Shown here piece after piece: positions 1 to 10,021 of a stretch of 26,032 nt of DNA. The stretch is from Cladosporium sp. IMV 00045 (taxonomy: Eukaryota; Ascomycota; Dothideomycetes; Cladosporiales; Cladosporiaceae). The first letter of the stretch is position 1; every line of letters begins with the position of its first letter. The notes below the pieces were generated by a model. The model saw only the letters and a program-made list of their open reading frames with translations. It searched no databases and was not told the origin of the DNA. The position numbers were made by a program, and so were the translations under genes. The stretch covers positions 1 through 26,032 of the forward strand of contig MSJI02000418.1 of the NCBI GenBank assembly GCA_001931905.2, in the 5' to 3' direction.

Positions 1-728
1 GCGAGTCCGAGCATCAGGAATGCCATGTCGAGGGTGAAGAAGAGCAGGAAGAAGGCCACGGTGGATCGCAGGGTGCAGATGAGCATGAGGAAGGTGAAGA
101 TGAACCAGCCCATGAGGTAGATGCCGAACGAGTCGAGGAAGGGCGCGGGCGATTCGGCTTCGAGTGTCTCCATGATCTCGAATCCACCGGGGGTCAGAAT
201 GATGGCGGTACCGATCCAGAAGCCACCGTAAGACGAAAGAGCAGTTGCACCGAAGGTGTTACCGGTAGCGATTTCCCTGTCGATGAAACATTAAATCGAT
301 GGAATTCTTCGTCTACGATAAAGGATCGCGTGAACTTACCACATGCCGGCGAGAAGCTGGACGAGACCACCATAGGCGAAAGCAGCACCGACGACGATGT
401 TGGGGTGCTCGAGTCCACGGGTACCCAAGTTAATGCAAGACAAGACGAAAGTAGTCAGAGCGAAAGCGCTGAGGCCGAGAGGTGCAGGGTTGGCGAACTT
501 CCTTCCCTCGGTGGGCTTGTAGAGACCGGGTTGGAATTCACCACCGAAGGCAGGAAGACGAACGGAGTCCCCAGTGTTGATGTGAGCGAGAGGGTTGCCG
601 CCGTAGTCGTACGGCTTACGCTGCTTCGCCTGCATGTTGGTGGCGTGGTCGTAGTGATCGGTGTGACCGTTCACCGGAGACTCCATCGACTCCTTGTTAA
701 TCTCGTTATGCTGCTGCGCGGTCGACAT
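1..728 (-). CDS. GPR1/FUN34/YaaH-family acetate (monocarboxylate) transporter, 3' end outside window
   Basis: Plasma-membrane channel/transporter of the AceTr (GPR1/FUN34/YaaH, Ato) family, known from Yarrowia Gpr1, yeast Ady2/Ato and Aspergillus AcpA to carry acetate or related monocarboxylates. Exon 1 is 728-340 and exon 2 runs from 276 off the left edge; the 63-nt intron (339-277) has donor GTAAGT and acceptor ACAG, splitting a Trp codon. About 221 residues are visible. There is a hydrophilic N-terminal tail of roughly 75 residues, then the family signature NPAPLGL at residues 80-86 and five hydrophobic segments (about 85-105, 113-131, 135-156, 180-198, 200-220) of the usual six. Paired glycines such as YGG recur in helices 2 and 3, as in the family. 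The ATG at 728 opens the hydrophilic tail. Substrate is inferred from family only; acetate, ammonium or another acid cannot be distinguished here. Confidence 0.93.
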
Positions 729-3700
729 GTTCGCGACGAATGCGTTCTCACAGCGTGCTTGTTATTGATGATGTATTGACTTTTCTTCTGAAGACTTCCT
801 AGAGAGTCTCGGCGGCAGGACTGGGAAGATGCCGGCGGGTCGAGAGTAAAGCGAACAACAGACAAACAAGGGAAGTCTGGGGGTAGCCAACTATAATGAT
901 CAAAAACGCATAGCTCATTCGCGCGCGGGCTGGGCTGACGCTATATACCTTTGGTGTCTCGCACTAGCAGACCAGCTCTTCCCTCCGGCGGCCAAGGAGT
1001 TTAGAACGGGGGCGTGTGGGGAGACAATCGTTGCTCGAATCTCTGGAGTTTGCAAGGGCTAATCCACAGTGGAGACGGACCAATGGAAGTAGATCAGCGA
1101 CGTCTTGCCGTCGGTTCGGCAATCATCTGAGTTGTTTGACTAAACTTCCTCCGGGGAAGCCAGGGAAGTCAGCGGTTGTCGCACGCTTCTCGATGCACAC
1201 CGCGCCATCCGGTCAAAGCCTCATCGAACCTGATACTCGTGGGTTTTCTGTTGTGCAGAAGGATCCCGCCCGGCTCCTAGCGAGGATGTAGCGTGCTGGG
1301 TTCGCGCCTCAATAATTTCTTCCATGCCCAGAGCCGCGCAGCTCACCGCGTGGTCAGCACCCTCTTGGAGGTATCCAGTACTTACAAGGGCATACCAGAG
1401 CCCCTCACAATCTCACACTGTCAGCCCAGCGATTGGTAGCGGTAGACTCTTGGAGGTAGGGGGAGATCTCTCGCTCGTACGAGATGCCGAGCGTCAATGA
1501 CGCGCTGTTGTCTACGTCCTCGCGGGCGACCATCATCGCTTCATCGGCGGCAGACTGATGTCACAGGCGGCGCCATAGACGAGCTTGATCCAGTAAGTGG
1601 AGGTCCCGCCAAGCATCCCCGAATTGCTTGTCTCGACTTGTGGTCAACGCTTCACACCGGGCATGGCAGAATTATGGTCGGTGGGAATAATCTCCGTCGG
1701 AAGCTCGAATTTGGTTGAAAATCACGGGCATGGGGAATTCTAGGCTTCCCCTGCGTGCGAGGATATGTATTAGTAGTCTCGCTGAGACGGTAGCCCCATC
1801 TGGGGACGGCGAATCGCCCTTACACCCATGTACCATGCAATACTCGAGAGTATTCCAGTCTGTGCGCATGAAGACCTGCCGTTTTCTGCTTCTGGTGTTT
1901 TTCCAAATCGTTTTGCCAACAGAGCTTGACCCTGCGGCGATCCGCGAGCAGCCGTTCAATAACAAGCTGCCACTGGCAAAGCTGCCGTTGGAGCGAATAA
2001 GCAGAGGTCACCCGCGCAGCGGCTTACTCTGTTTCGATGGCTGTGGGCGTCCGATCGTCCGTGTCAAAATAACCCTACCTTGCTACCGAGGCCCTCGTCG
2101 GCCCCGTTCGCGCCATGCTGAGACGACCGACGAGCTGTTTCCCCAAAACATTAATTTGCCCTGGGGTTGAGGTGCTGGACATGACTCGCCCCAGCGCTTT
2201 GGCTGCAGGGCGACGAGGGACAGGACGGAGCCTTGTGTCTGCGAGAAAACGCGTGTTTTTAATATCAATATCCTTGTTGCCAGCAGAACGTGTAGCCCAG
2301 TAGGGCATCACCGGGGCCCCATTGTGCACGCGACTATTGTTATTGCTCGTGAGATGGGGTGTTTACTGTCTGCTGCAGTACTGTAATGCCGACCATCTTC
2401 CCTCGGCATGATGCTCGGTGCGTTGGCCCGTAGAACGCGTCACTCGCGTTGGTCGGCGGAGCGGAAAGCAGCAGAGGCCATAACGAGTAGTGTGTAAGAC
2501 GGTGGAGCGAGACGTTGGTGGTGTTTGGGTGGAGCGCTCGATGGAGACAGAAACCAGAGCGCTGGCGCTTAGGCACGCCCTCGGTCCCATCTCGTGGTAA
2601 CCTGGCACGCTTTGCTGGCCTGTTTCTTCACGTTCTCCATATATCACAACAGACTACCCCACGTAATCACGCAACCTTCGTTTTGCCCTTGCTGTCATCA
2701 TATCAAAAGGGTTCACATTCGGGAACGGTTCTGAGTGTCGGTCTCAATCTCCATATCATGCTTTCGCATCAACCTTTTGCGGCTCGAAGGATTTGATTGC
2801 AAGCTCAGCGACTATCGCAGCCACAAAGCGTCCAAGCAACAGCCTCGGAGTCTTGCGCCGTGCTTGTCACCTCGCTTGTGCACGCCTCTCTTCTTGTGGT
2901 GTGCCGGTTAATATACAGTCAGAGACATTTCATTTCTCTCCAGAGTGACGCAGATGTGTGGAGGAGCACTTAACGGTCGGCGATGATATCAGCCTGCTAC
3001 TACCAACTTACCCGGCAGTCCTGCGGTGTGCCTCACCCTAACATGGTGATAAACACGGTTAACACGGCAAAGCACCTCGCTCGAAAATCAGACGATTACT
3101 CCGAAATGCATCATACGGCTTTCGCCTGACATGGTGATGTGCACTGATTTGTGGGAAGCCCTTCCATCGCTTGATCGCGCAGTCTTGCCTACACTTGTGG
3201 TCAGCCATCACAATACCTTTTCCAAGCCAATACTTCCAGGGATCGCAGGCCATTCAGGATTCACGCTTGCTTGCTTCTCTCATTCGGACGATGCGCCGGC
3301 AGCTGTCCTCGGCGCCCTGCATGAGATCGCAGATGGCCGAACCTTGGGAGTCATTTGCACTGTTTCGGGACTTGATTTGCAGAACTGCTGGGGTGAAAAG
3401 GCATGGCTGACGTAGAGCCTCCTACACACTTCATCCCATTTAGGATTGCTGTTATAATGATCGTGACGATTAGCTTGTTTGCGACGGCGATCCACTTGGC
3501 CTGCGACATCAAATGCATGAGAGGACTGTGAGATGGCTGCCAAGGACTACACTGCACTTGCGAGGTTTCATAGTACTGGAGGCCAGCGCATCGAACTCAT
3601 CAATATACCTTGCCTTCGGATTCCTGAAATGGCATGTTGCGCATTCGATGGATTCTCATGACAACGGTACCTGAGAGCAGCCCTCTTACAGTAGTGCTGG

Positions 3701-3770
3701 GTCACGCACTAGCATCTCCTTCTCTTGCATCTCCGCTCCATCATACACAATCTGGACATGTCCTCACGAT
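729..3770. other. Intergenic stretch of about 3 kb with no supported gene
   Basis: The first few hundred bases are the promoter of the minus-strand transporter and the last few hundred are 3' to the SDR gene. In between, all six frames contain only short open stretches whose translations lack family motifs, amphipathic or membrane pattern and coherent exon joins. The longest (1715-2170, plus) starts at TTG and is rich in Arg and Pro, as expected of chance GC-rich translation. A 10-bp word, ACATGGTGAT, recurs at about 3042 and 3130. I saw no terminal inverted repeats, long terminal repeats or transposase fragments. Confidence 0.5.
942..950 (-). promoter_or_regulatory. TATA-like element upstream of the acetate-transporter gene
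   Basis: On the minus strand this reads GGTATATAG, about 215 nt upstream of the transporter ATG. It is the clearest TATA-like word in the upstream 300 nt. Assignment is by position and base composition only; a long leader or a 5'UTR intron would be needed to connect it with the start codon. Confidence 0.3.
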
Positions 3771-4702
3771 CTAAGCGGCAGTCACACCAGCATCCGCCGT
3801 CCAAATTGCACCGTTGACAATCGAAGCAGCGTCAGAACTGAGGAAGAGAACCAAGTCCGAGATCTTCTTGATGTCAACGTAATCACTGCCATCCATGTCT
3901 GGGTCTAGTTCCCAATTTCAAGTCAGCTCCGCATAGGACACACAACACGTCCAGCATCAAGGCCTGGTCCAACTTACAGTTCTTTCTCATCCTCATGTAG
4001 CCAGCCTGGTTCATGCCCTCAGCCTGTAAAGTGCTGGCGATGTTCGTCTGCATAGCACCAGCAGCAATGGCATTGCACCGGATGCCTTTCTCGCCATAAA
4101 AAGCGCCCGTGTTCTTCGTCAGACCTACCAGGCCGTGTTTGCTTGCAGTGTACGCAGCGCCTACGGTGGATGGTCAGTCAATATTGCTGACTCCAACAAC
4201 ACCCGTCCGCCACCGCTCCCTCATAAGACCTACCGCAAGAGAACCCTCTAAACCCAGCAATAGAAGCAATATTGACAATACACCCCTTCCTCCCCTCCTC
4301 CAACCACTTCCTAATCGCCCTGCCGCTCACCATCGCGGGCGCAGTCAAATTCAGCGCAACGACCTTATCCCAAACCTCCCTTTCCAACTCCGCCACCGCA
4401 TCAAAGCGATCCACGCGCCCAGCCGAGTTGACAACAACGTCAATACCGCCAAACATTTCCTCGCCTTTCGTGAACATCTCGTCAATTTTGTCGTCCTGCG
4501 TGATGTCCGCTTGCAGCACCAGCGTGCACTCCGGGTACGCCGCGGAGACTTTTTCTTTGAAATCCGCGATCAGCTCCGCGTTGATGTCGCAGACAATCAC
4601 GTTGGCGCCGGCGAAGAGGAAGGCTTCGGCGATGGCGCGGCCGAGGCCGCCGCAGGCGCCTGTGATCAGGGCCGTTTTGTGGGCGAAGGGGACTTGCTCC
4701 AT
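3771..4702 (-). CDS. Short-chain dehydrogenase/reductase (classical SDR), 261 aa
   Basis: Rossmann-fold NAD(P)-dependent oxidoreductase. Three exons: 4702-4234, 4160-3978 and 3904-3771, with two 73-nt introns (donors GTAGGT and GTAAGT, acceptors TAG). The joined frame is 786 nt, the normal length of a classical SDR. Cofactor motif TGACGGLG is at residues 14-21; D39 at the end of the second strand favours NAD(H) over NADP(H). NSAG (92-95) stands for the usual NNAG. The catalytic set is complete: S147, Y160 and K164 (YTASK), the Tyr and Lys lying just after the first intron junction. The C-terminus, with an Asn-Gly-Ala-Ile-Trp-Thr-Ala-Asp run, matches the 3-oxoacyl-ACP-reductase-like SDR branch. 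Substrate cannot be read from sequence. It is divergent from the AAA ATPase gene across about 0.8 kb. Confidence 0.94.
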
Positions 4703-5491
4703 GGCTTTGTTAAGAGGTTGTGGGTTTGCTTTGGGTGGAGGAAGCTGGTAGATGTCGATACGGTATGCTTCGCCGGCTATGTGAAGCTAGTTCCTCCTGG
4801 GGCCAATGTTCTTAAGCAAGTGAGAAGCTTCTTGGTTTTCAATAAAAGCGATGATTATATTGTGTCTGAACCTCACGTCTCAATTGTCTTTTCTGGTATT
4901 GGATTTTGGGCAGCGTTGGTTCAACCTACTATTGCTGTTTTGCGACGGGCAGGGAAAATCCGAGAAAATCGTACGATCCTTCACGGTTATATACACAGGC
5001 GAAAGCTGCACTCGTTTGACAGAAGAGGCCATCTTTCATGGCCGAAGGCGGATCTTCAGCTCGTACCACTTGTCACTTGTTGGATCGCAAGTCGTCCAAG
5101 AAGCGACCCCGCCGTTTTGTGGAGCGGATCGCCAGCATGGGTGGCGGAGCTCTCGACAGCTTCACAACTTGGAAGCCTTGAGGCAATCTATTCTGTACCT
5201 TTGTTACTTTTATGGCCGATTACTGAACTCGATAATTGGCCGTGAACTTGCTTCTTTTATCTCATTGACCCAATCGCTAGCAAGAAGTCGATTTGAGAGC
5301 TTCGGGCCTGAGGCAGCACCGTTACATCATCATCCCTGTAGGAGCTACCAGACAACATAGGCGACAACAAACAGCATACAGCTTCATACGTGTTGCCATA
5401 TACCATTGGCTCGTCTCTCCACCCATTGAATCAACGACCTACCTTCTCCGGAAGCTCAAAGGCCGCAATCGCTCTCAGAAACTCACCCACG
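4703..5491. promoter_or_regulatory. Divergent promoter region between the SDR and AAA ATPase genes
   Basis: 789 nt lies between the two ATGs. It holds TTATATAC at 4987-4994 and an inverted CCAAT box (ATTGG) at 5405-5409, about 85 nt before the ATPase ATG. A long plus-strand open frame crossing this region (4109-5245) is mostly the antisense of the SDR exons and has no family motif. Neither a third gene nor an obvious repeat is visible. Confidence 0.4.
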
Positions 5492-7008
5492 ATGACAGCT
5501 GGTGGCGACAAGAAACCCTACCCTCCCCAAAACCACACCGCCCGCACCTACTTCGATCACTCATCCGCGCCACGCATCAACACCGACGCCGTGCTAGTCG
5601 ACTCCCTGCGAAGCGAATACCCATCTCTCCACCTGACCATCATCCCCCAACACTCCTGCGACCTGGTCACCTACGCGAGCGCAGGAAACGCGGGCCTAGC
5701 CTCCATCGACAACGAGAAAGACCGGCTGCGATGGAGCGTCTTCGTCCCGCCCGCAACGCGCCTGAACGGTGGCGAAGGCAGGCTGGCCGAGACGGTCAAG
5801 TTTGGCAAATTCCTCCTCGACTGGGACGGGAGGGAGTATGTTCTATTTATCGCCGAGGGGAAGGACGGCGGGACTGCGTACCCCGACGTCATTAACCAGT
5901 ACATCCTCTCGCCCTCCGCAGAGGCAACCGATCGCTTGCTTCTTGCTGCTGGTAAGTGGACGAATGAGCTGCACGGCGAGGTCTGGGTGTTTGATGGTGG
6001 TGCTTGGCAGAAGAGCGCGCAGCTGTGGGAGAGTGTTGCCAAAGCCAGCTGGGACGATGTCATTCTCGACGAGGGGATGAAGAAGGCCATACGCGATGAT
6101 GTGGATCATTTCTTCGATAGTCGCGAGACGTATGAGAATCTCAAGATTCCTTGGAAGCGTGGTCTGATTTACTATGGACCCCCGGGGAATGGCAAGACAA
6201 TTTCCATCAAGGCCACGATGCATGCTCTCTACGAGCGTGATCCGCAGGTTCCGACTTTGGGTAAGACATCATACTTCAAGGATGCATGTTTTACGCATAT
6301 ACTGACAGTTTTGTAGTAAGCTCGACTTATACTCTACTTTATGGTCATTATTCCACCACAGCAACGTCCGACCCCTCCCCCATCTCCCACGCACTAACCC
6401 TCCCTCCCATCTAGTACGTCCGCAGCCTCTCCTCCTTCGGCGGCCCGGAATACAGCATCAACAGCATCTTCTCCCTCGCACGCCGCACAGCCCCCTGCTA
6501 CCTGGTCTTCGAAGACCTCGACTCCATCGTCTCGGACTCTGTGCGCTCCTACTTCCTCAACGAAGTGGACGGAATCAAGCGCAACGACGGCATCCTCATG
6601 CTCGGCTCGACGAACCACCTCGAGCGCCTCGACCCTGGAATCTCAAAACGCCCTTCCCGCTTCGACAGGAAGTATCTCTTCCCCAACCCCAGCAGGGAGC
6701 AAAGGGAGGCGTACGCGCGCTACTGGCAGGGGAAGTTGAGGGGGAACGAGCAGGTGGAGTTTCCCGATGAGCTTTGTGGCGCCATGGCGGGGATTACGGG
6801 CGGTTTCTCTTTCGCGTACATCCAGGAGGCGATGGTGGCGAGTCTCCTGGCCATTGCTGCGAGGGAGAAGAAAGACGCGAACCGCCGCACGTCTGATGAA
6901 GGCAAGGGACTCGAACGTCTGATTTTGTGGAGGGAATTCCAGGAGCAGGTCAAGATTTTGAGGAATGAGATGGGGGAGTGCTATCATGGCTTGGATACAT
7001 GTAGCTAG
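5492..7008 (+). CDS. AAA-type ATPase (BCS1-like AAA module), 453 aa, containing a twin intron
   Basis: P-loop ATPase of the fungal cytosolic/unknown-role AAA group related to the Bcs1 AAA module. Exons are 5492-6259 and 6415-7008. Walker A GPPGNGKT is at residues 229-236, Walker B with Asp-Glu pair as CYLVFEDLDS from 284, and a sensor/arginine-finger region GSTNHLERLDPG follows, then SRFDRKY. The first ~200 residues lack a recognisable Bcs1 N-terminal membrane segment, so mitochondrial Bcs1 itself is unlikely. The ATG at 5492 (A at -3) is chosen because the frame further upstream opens only at GTG. The 155 nt between exons do not splice in frame as one canonical intron; they fit a nested pair (see the separate entry), restoring the family-like join Pro-Thr-Leu-Tyr-Val. 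Substrate unknown. The stop codon is 85 bp before a tRNA gene. Confidence 0.88.
6260..6414 (+). other. Candidate spliceosomal twin intron (stwintron, donor-splitting type)
   Basis: Internal intron 6261-6316 (56 nt): donor GTAAGA, branch TACTGAC (6300-6306), acceptor TTGTAG. Removing it joins G6260 to TAAGC at 6317, creating a new donor GTAAGC. The external intron (G6260 plus 6317-6414, 99 nt) then has branch CTAAC (6394-6398) and acceptor CTAG. The result is a phase-0 join after a Leu codon. A single intron 6261-6414 leaves one extra G and shifts the frame; removing only 6261-6316 leaves an in-frame TAG at 6412-6414. Stwintrons in which an inner intron interrupts the outer donor between G and T are known from Pezizomycotina; their presence here is inferred from sequence. 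Confidence 0.8.
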
Positions 7009-7093
7009 ATTTGGGGCTAGGTCCTTGTCTTCATAATCGCTGCGCGCTTGACCATGCTCATCGATTGACCTTGACGGGAAATCAAGACACAAA

Positions 7094-7201
7094 GCAAGCC
7101 TGGTCTAGCGGTTATGATTTCTGTCTAACAAGTATCAGTTTGCAGCATTAGCGTCTGAGTGGCAGCACAGAAGGTTCCCGGTTCGATTCCGGGGGTTTGT
7201 A
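7094..7201 (+). tRNA. tRNA-Val (anticodon AAC) with a 35-nt intron
   Basis: Cloverleaf folded by eye. The acceptor stem GCAAGCC (7094-7100) pairs with GGTTTGT (7194-7200), with two G-U pairs including G1-U72. The D arm carries the A-box core TGGTCTAGCGG. The anticodon stem TCTGT (7120-7124) pairs with ACAGA (7167-7171). The loop has U33, anticodon AAC at 7127-7129 and A37. The intron, 7131-7165, sits directly after position 37, the canonical eukaryotic site. The T arm CCCGG-TTCGATT-CCGGG contains a perfect B box at 7180-7190. The discriminator is A at 7201. Anticodon assignment depends on placing the intron after position 37. Confidence 0.87.
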
Positions 7202-7227
7202 ACTGATGTTCTTTCATCTTCAATATC

Positions 7228-7232
7228 TTTTT
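7228..7232 (+). terminator. RNA polymerase III terminator of the tRNA gene
   Basis: Run of five T residues 26 nt after the tRNA discriminator base, followed by a second run of four T at 7235-7238. Oligo-T on the non-template strand is the standard Pol III stop. Confidence 0.65.
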
Positions 7233-7744
7233 ACTTTTGCTCTGGTGATGGTGATGATTTGTCTTTTTCTGGTGGGTTTCTTTTTGTGCATGTTCAATAT
7301 TCGGACGAGATGGGCGTCTCATGCATGCCCTAGCTGATATTGGCTGTGGGGACTTTGCGTGCGACTTGGACGTTTTGAAGATTGGCATTGTTCGGAAGTG
7401 AATAATCCACCTACATAACAAGACATGATTGATTGTGACCTTCCGCAGAATCAAGAGATCGTCTCGTCGAGACATGGATATCTGGTGACCATATGGTCGG
7501 GCAATGTGCAGGAACGGGATCCAAGTTTTCGTTAAGAACCCAATGCGAATGAAAGAACATCCCAGAAAGTAGAACCGCCGAATTTTGCGCAAGAGCATAG
7601 AAGGAGATAAGAATATACTGCATGTGTTTCGACATAAATCTCATTTCACTCATAATACCCTTTTCCAAGACTCGTAATGAGATTTCCGTTTCGCGGGGGA
7701 TGATCTCCAATGGTTATGACCCAATTCTCTCGACAGAATGAATA

Positions 7745-7761
7745 GAAAGAAAGAAAGAAAG
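7745..7761. repeat. (GAAA)4 microsatellite
   Basis: Four perfect GAAA units plus a G, followed by GTAGAGTAGAGTAGTAG, a second imperfect short tandem. It lies in the probable 3'UTR of the PH-domain gene. Confidence 0.8.
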
Positions 7762-8113
7762 GTAGAGTAGAGTAGTAGAAATCCTCTCGCCCTCGGGATA
7801 TTATCTAAACCCCGAGACTGGAAATGCGAGTGCGACTGAACAAATGAAGGAGATACCGGCCTGTGGCACCGTGGCGAGGGAAACAAAAAAGAAATCATAG
7901 CCCAAAGTTTAAGAACGAATGTCAACGCCGTCGCTAGAAAAAAAGAAGGGAATGCTTTGTTCTCCAAAAACGAGTCATCTCCAAGTGTCGTGATGAAAGT
8001 GCCAAAAAACCAGATCCAGAAAGTGAGGGAAGATCCAATTTAGGAGAGATCTGAACGGGAGAAATGAAAACGATTGCCGCGAGAACAATCAAGCTCCCTC
8101 AACGAAGCGCGCA

Positions 8114-10021
8114 TCAGAAGCAGAAAACCACGCCCTGCACGTCCACAGCCTCGCTGTTCTCGCGCCGCACTTCGCGCGCCTTCTGCAGTCTGTTCGCCGC
8201 GGGCGGGTTGGTAGAAGGGGTGTCGATCGCGTTCGTGTCGGTGCTGGCGTGCTTCAGCTTCCTCATCTCCTTCTTGGCTTCCATGGAGCCGACGGAGCTG
8301 GTCTTGACGAGCTCGAGGTTCGCCAGTCCGTTGTTTGCGCGTTGCTCTTCTGTGGTAGTGGGCGTGATGGCGTCTTCGTGATCGTCGTGCGAGTAGGAGA
8401 TGGAGGATGGTGAGGTGGAAGTTTCGGAGAAGACTGAGGAGGGTGGGCTGGAGCTGGAAGTGGCGGAGGAGGGGGATGAGGGGTGTTCATGGTGAAGTTC
8501 TGCGGTTGTTTCGGAGGTGGGAGATGGTAGACTCTGCTCTTGCAATTGCAGGCTTGGACGGCTCTGCTTCTGTTGCTCTTTATCGAAGGCGTGCGCGCTG
8601 TAGCTCGGTGGCTGGAGACGCCAGTCCTCGAGACGCTCGGCGGGCCAGTTGATGCGCATGCGTCGGCCGTTGCAGATTACGATGTCGCTGGCGCGGACGG
8701 CGTCGGAGGTGAGGAGGGGCGCACATCGGCGGACGTAGCGGCGGATTTGAGCGGCAGTCCGCAGGTGTGGGGGTTGCCATTTGCCTTCTGGGCCGAAATT
8801 TGTCGGTGCAGTCTCGTAGATGGTGTTGGAGGTTGCAACTGTCGATGCGGTTGTAGTTCTGGAGTATGATGGGCGGGTGGTAGTCGCTGTTGTCGAAGTA
8901 TGGCTGGACGTGGGGGTGAGGACGTTTGTTTCGCTGAAGTCTTCTCGGATAGCTGTGAGGTCGAGCTCTTCTTCCTCTCGGGCTGGTGTGGTGGTGGTAG
9001 GAGGTTGAGTTGTTGATTCGGCGGGCTCCGAGGTGGTGGTATTTGATTCTGCGGCGCCTGCATGCTCGGCGAACGAAGGATACATTCGCTGCAAGATACG
9101 CTCCTGCTCAGCGATCACGCTCGCATCCGTGATATCATTCTGAGGAGGCGGGTTCGGTCTTCTCCTACGACGAGGAACTGTGCACTGCTTTGAAATGCTT
9201 CGTTCGTCAAGCGCAGGTGCCAGATCGATTCCAGCACCAATGTCGTGGACCATTTCGAGAATCGTGTCCTCGCTCTTGTGAGCCAGTAACAATTGATCCG
9301 TCTCCAGGCGCAGTCTCATGATGAACTGCTCTTCTGCGCGGAACAATTGAGGATCTTTCTTGTAGGCCTTGTTTTTGGCAGCGTTAGGGATGAGGTGTGC
9401 AAGTTTGCTATTGGGCGTAAGGACTGTGTGAAACGCATCGGGCGCCAAACCGATCTCGGCATGCTGGAGGGTATACGACCTCAACAGCCTGCCCGGTTTA
9501 TTATCCTTGACGCGGTTGAAGTTGAGCATCGTCCCTCTGACTTCGACGAAAACGTCTCTCCACTCGCTCTGCGCGATGCCGTGCATGGGACTGACGGACT
9601 CCATGTTGACGAGCATCCTGACCGAAGCAGACACCGAGCATGAATACCCAGGCAGAGCTTCCTTGCCAATGTCGACATCCCGTCTCGCCACCGGCTTCTG
9701 TCTCGCGGCCGTCGCGTAGCTGGGCGGGTCGTCGTGAGCAGGTGTGCAAGATGTTTGGAAATTGTTGAAGTAACTCTGCGCCTTTCGCGTGATTCTAGCG
9801 GTGGCCATGTCGGCAACACTAGCGCTGCGAGCGGTATGTTGAACGGGTTGTTGCGATGATGATTGATCCAAGCCCAGAATAGAGACGGCCATCGAGTTCA
9901 GCTGTTGGGTGTCACCAGCGGGTCCAAGGGCTCTTGATGTCGCAAGATGCAACTTGTGCATCTCTTGCAGTCTCCTTGCAATCTCGTTCCTGCCAGCCTC
10001 GATCTCCATTTCGGAGGGCAT
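8114..10021 (-). CDS. PH-domain protein with long low-complexity C-terminus, 635 aa
   Basis: Single-exon gene from ATG at 10021 to TGA at 8114-8116. The N-terminal 120 residues are polar, with one probable helix (residues 5-30). Residues about 125-265 resemble a pleckstrin-homology fold: alternating strands around WRDVFVEVRGTMLNF (154-168), a long insert, EEQFIMRLRLET (230-241) and a closing helix SEDTILEMVHDIGAGI. A polybasic RRRRR run (284-288) follows directly. A second conserved-looking block is at about 429-490 (RRYVRRCAPLLTSDAV, GRRMRINWPAE). The rest is Ser/Thr/Pro-rich and probably disordered. PH domains usually bind phosphoinositides or proteins, so a membrane-associated adaptor role is plausible but inferred. 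No catalytic domain is visible, and I cannot assign a pathway. Confidence 0.85.
   Translation of the reverse strand: MPSEMEIEAGRNEIARRLQEMHKLHLATSRALGPAGDTQQLNSMAVSILGLDQSSSQQPVQHTARSASVADMATARITRKAQSYFNNFQTSCTPAHDDPPSYATAARQKPVARRDVDIGKEALPGYSCSVSASVRMLVNMESVSPMHGIAQSEWRDVFVEVRGTMLNFNRVKDNKPGRLLRSYTLQHAEIGLAPDAFHTVLTPNSKLAHLIPNAAKNKAYKKDPQLFRAEEQFIMRLRLETDQLLLAHKSEDTILEMVHDIGAGIDLAPALDERSISKQCTVPRRRRRPNPPPQNDITDASVIAEQERILQRMYPSFAEHAGAAESNTTTSEPAESTTQPPTTTTPAREEEELDLTAIREDFSETNVLTPTSSHTSTTATTTRPSYSRTTTASTVATSNTIYETAPTNFGPEGKWQPPHLRTAAQIRRYVRRCAPLLTSDAVRASDIVICNGRRMRINWPAERLEDWRLQPPSYSAHAFDKEQQKQSRPSLQLQEQSLPSPTSETTAELHHEHPSSPSSATSSSSPPSSVFSETSTSPSSISYSHDDHEDAITPTTTEEQRANNGLANLELVKTSSVGSMEAKKEMRKLKHASTDTNAIDTPSTNPPAANRLQKAREVRRENSEAVDVQGVVFCF

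Larger units (their letters stand above)
7202..8113. other. Spacer downstream of the tRNA and PH-domain genes, no gene seen
   Basis: About 0.9 kb between the tRNA and the stop codon of the minus-strand PH-domain gene. It is purine-rich on the plus strand (AAAGAAG, GAGA words), consistent with pyrimidine-rich 3'UTR of the PH gene. Open frames here are short and without recognisable domains. Confidence 0.5.

Noticed and set aside
1715..2170. 151-codon plus-strand open frame in the left intergenic region
   Set aside because: Starts at TTG, lacks motifs, and overlapping open frames of similar length exist on the other strand, the usual sign of stop-poor GC-rich non-coding DNA.
4109..5245. 378-codon plus-strand open frame over the SDR gene and its upstream region
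   Set aside because: It opens at a non-ATG codon, about half is the antisense of verified SDR coding sequence, and the translation has no domain or membrane pattern.
6260..6414. AAA ATPase as a frameshifted pseudogene
   Set aside because: The apparent frame break disappears when the two nested introns are removed in turn; both flanking exons keep all catalytic motifs.
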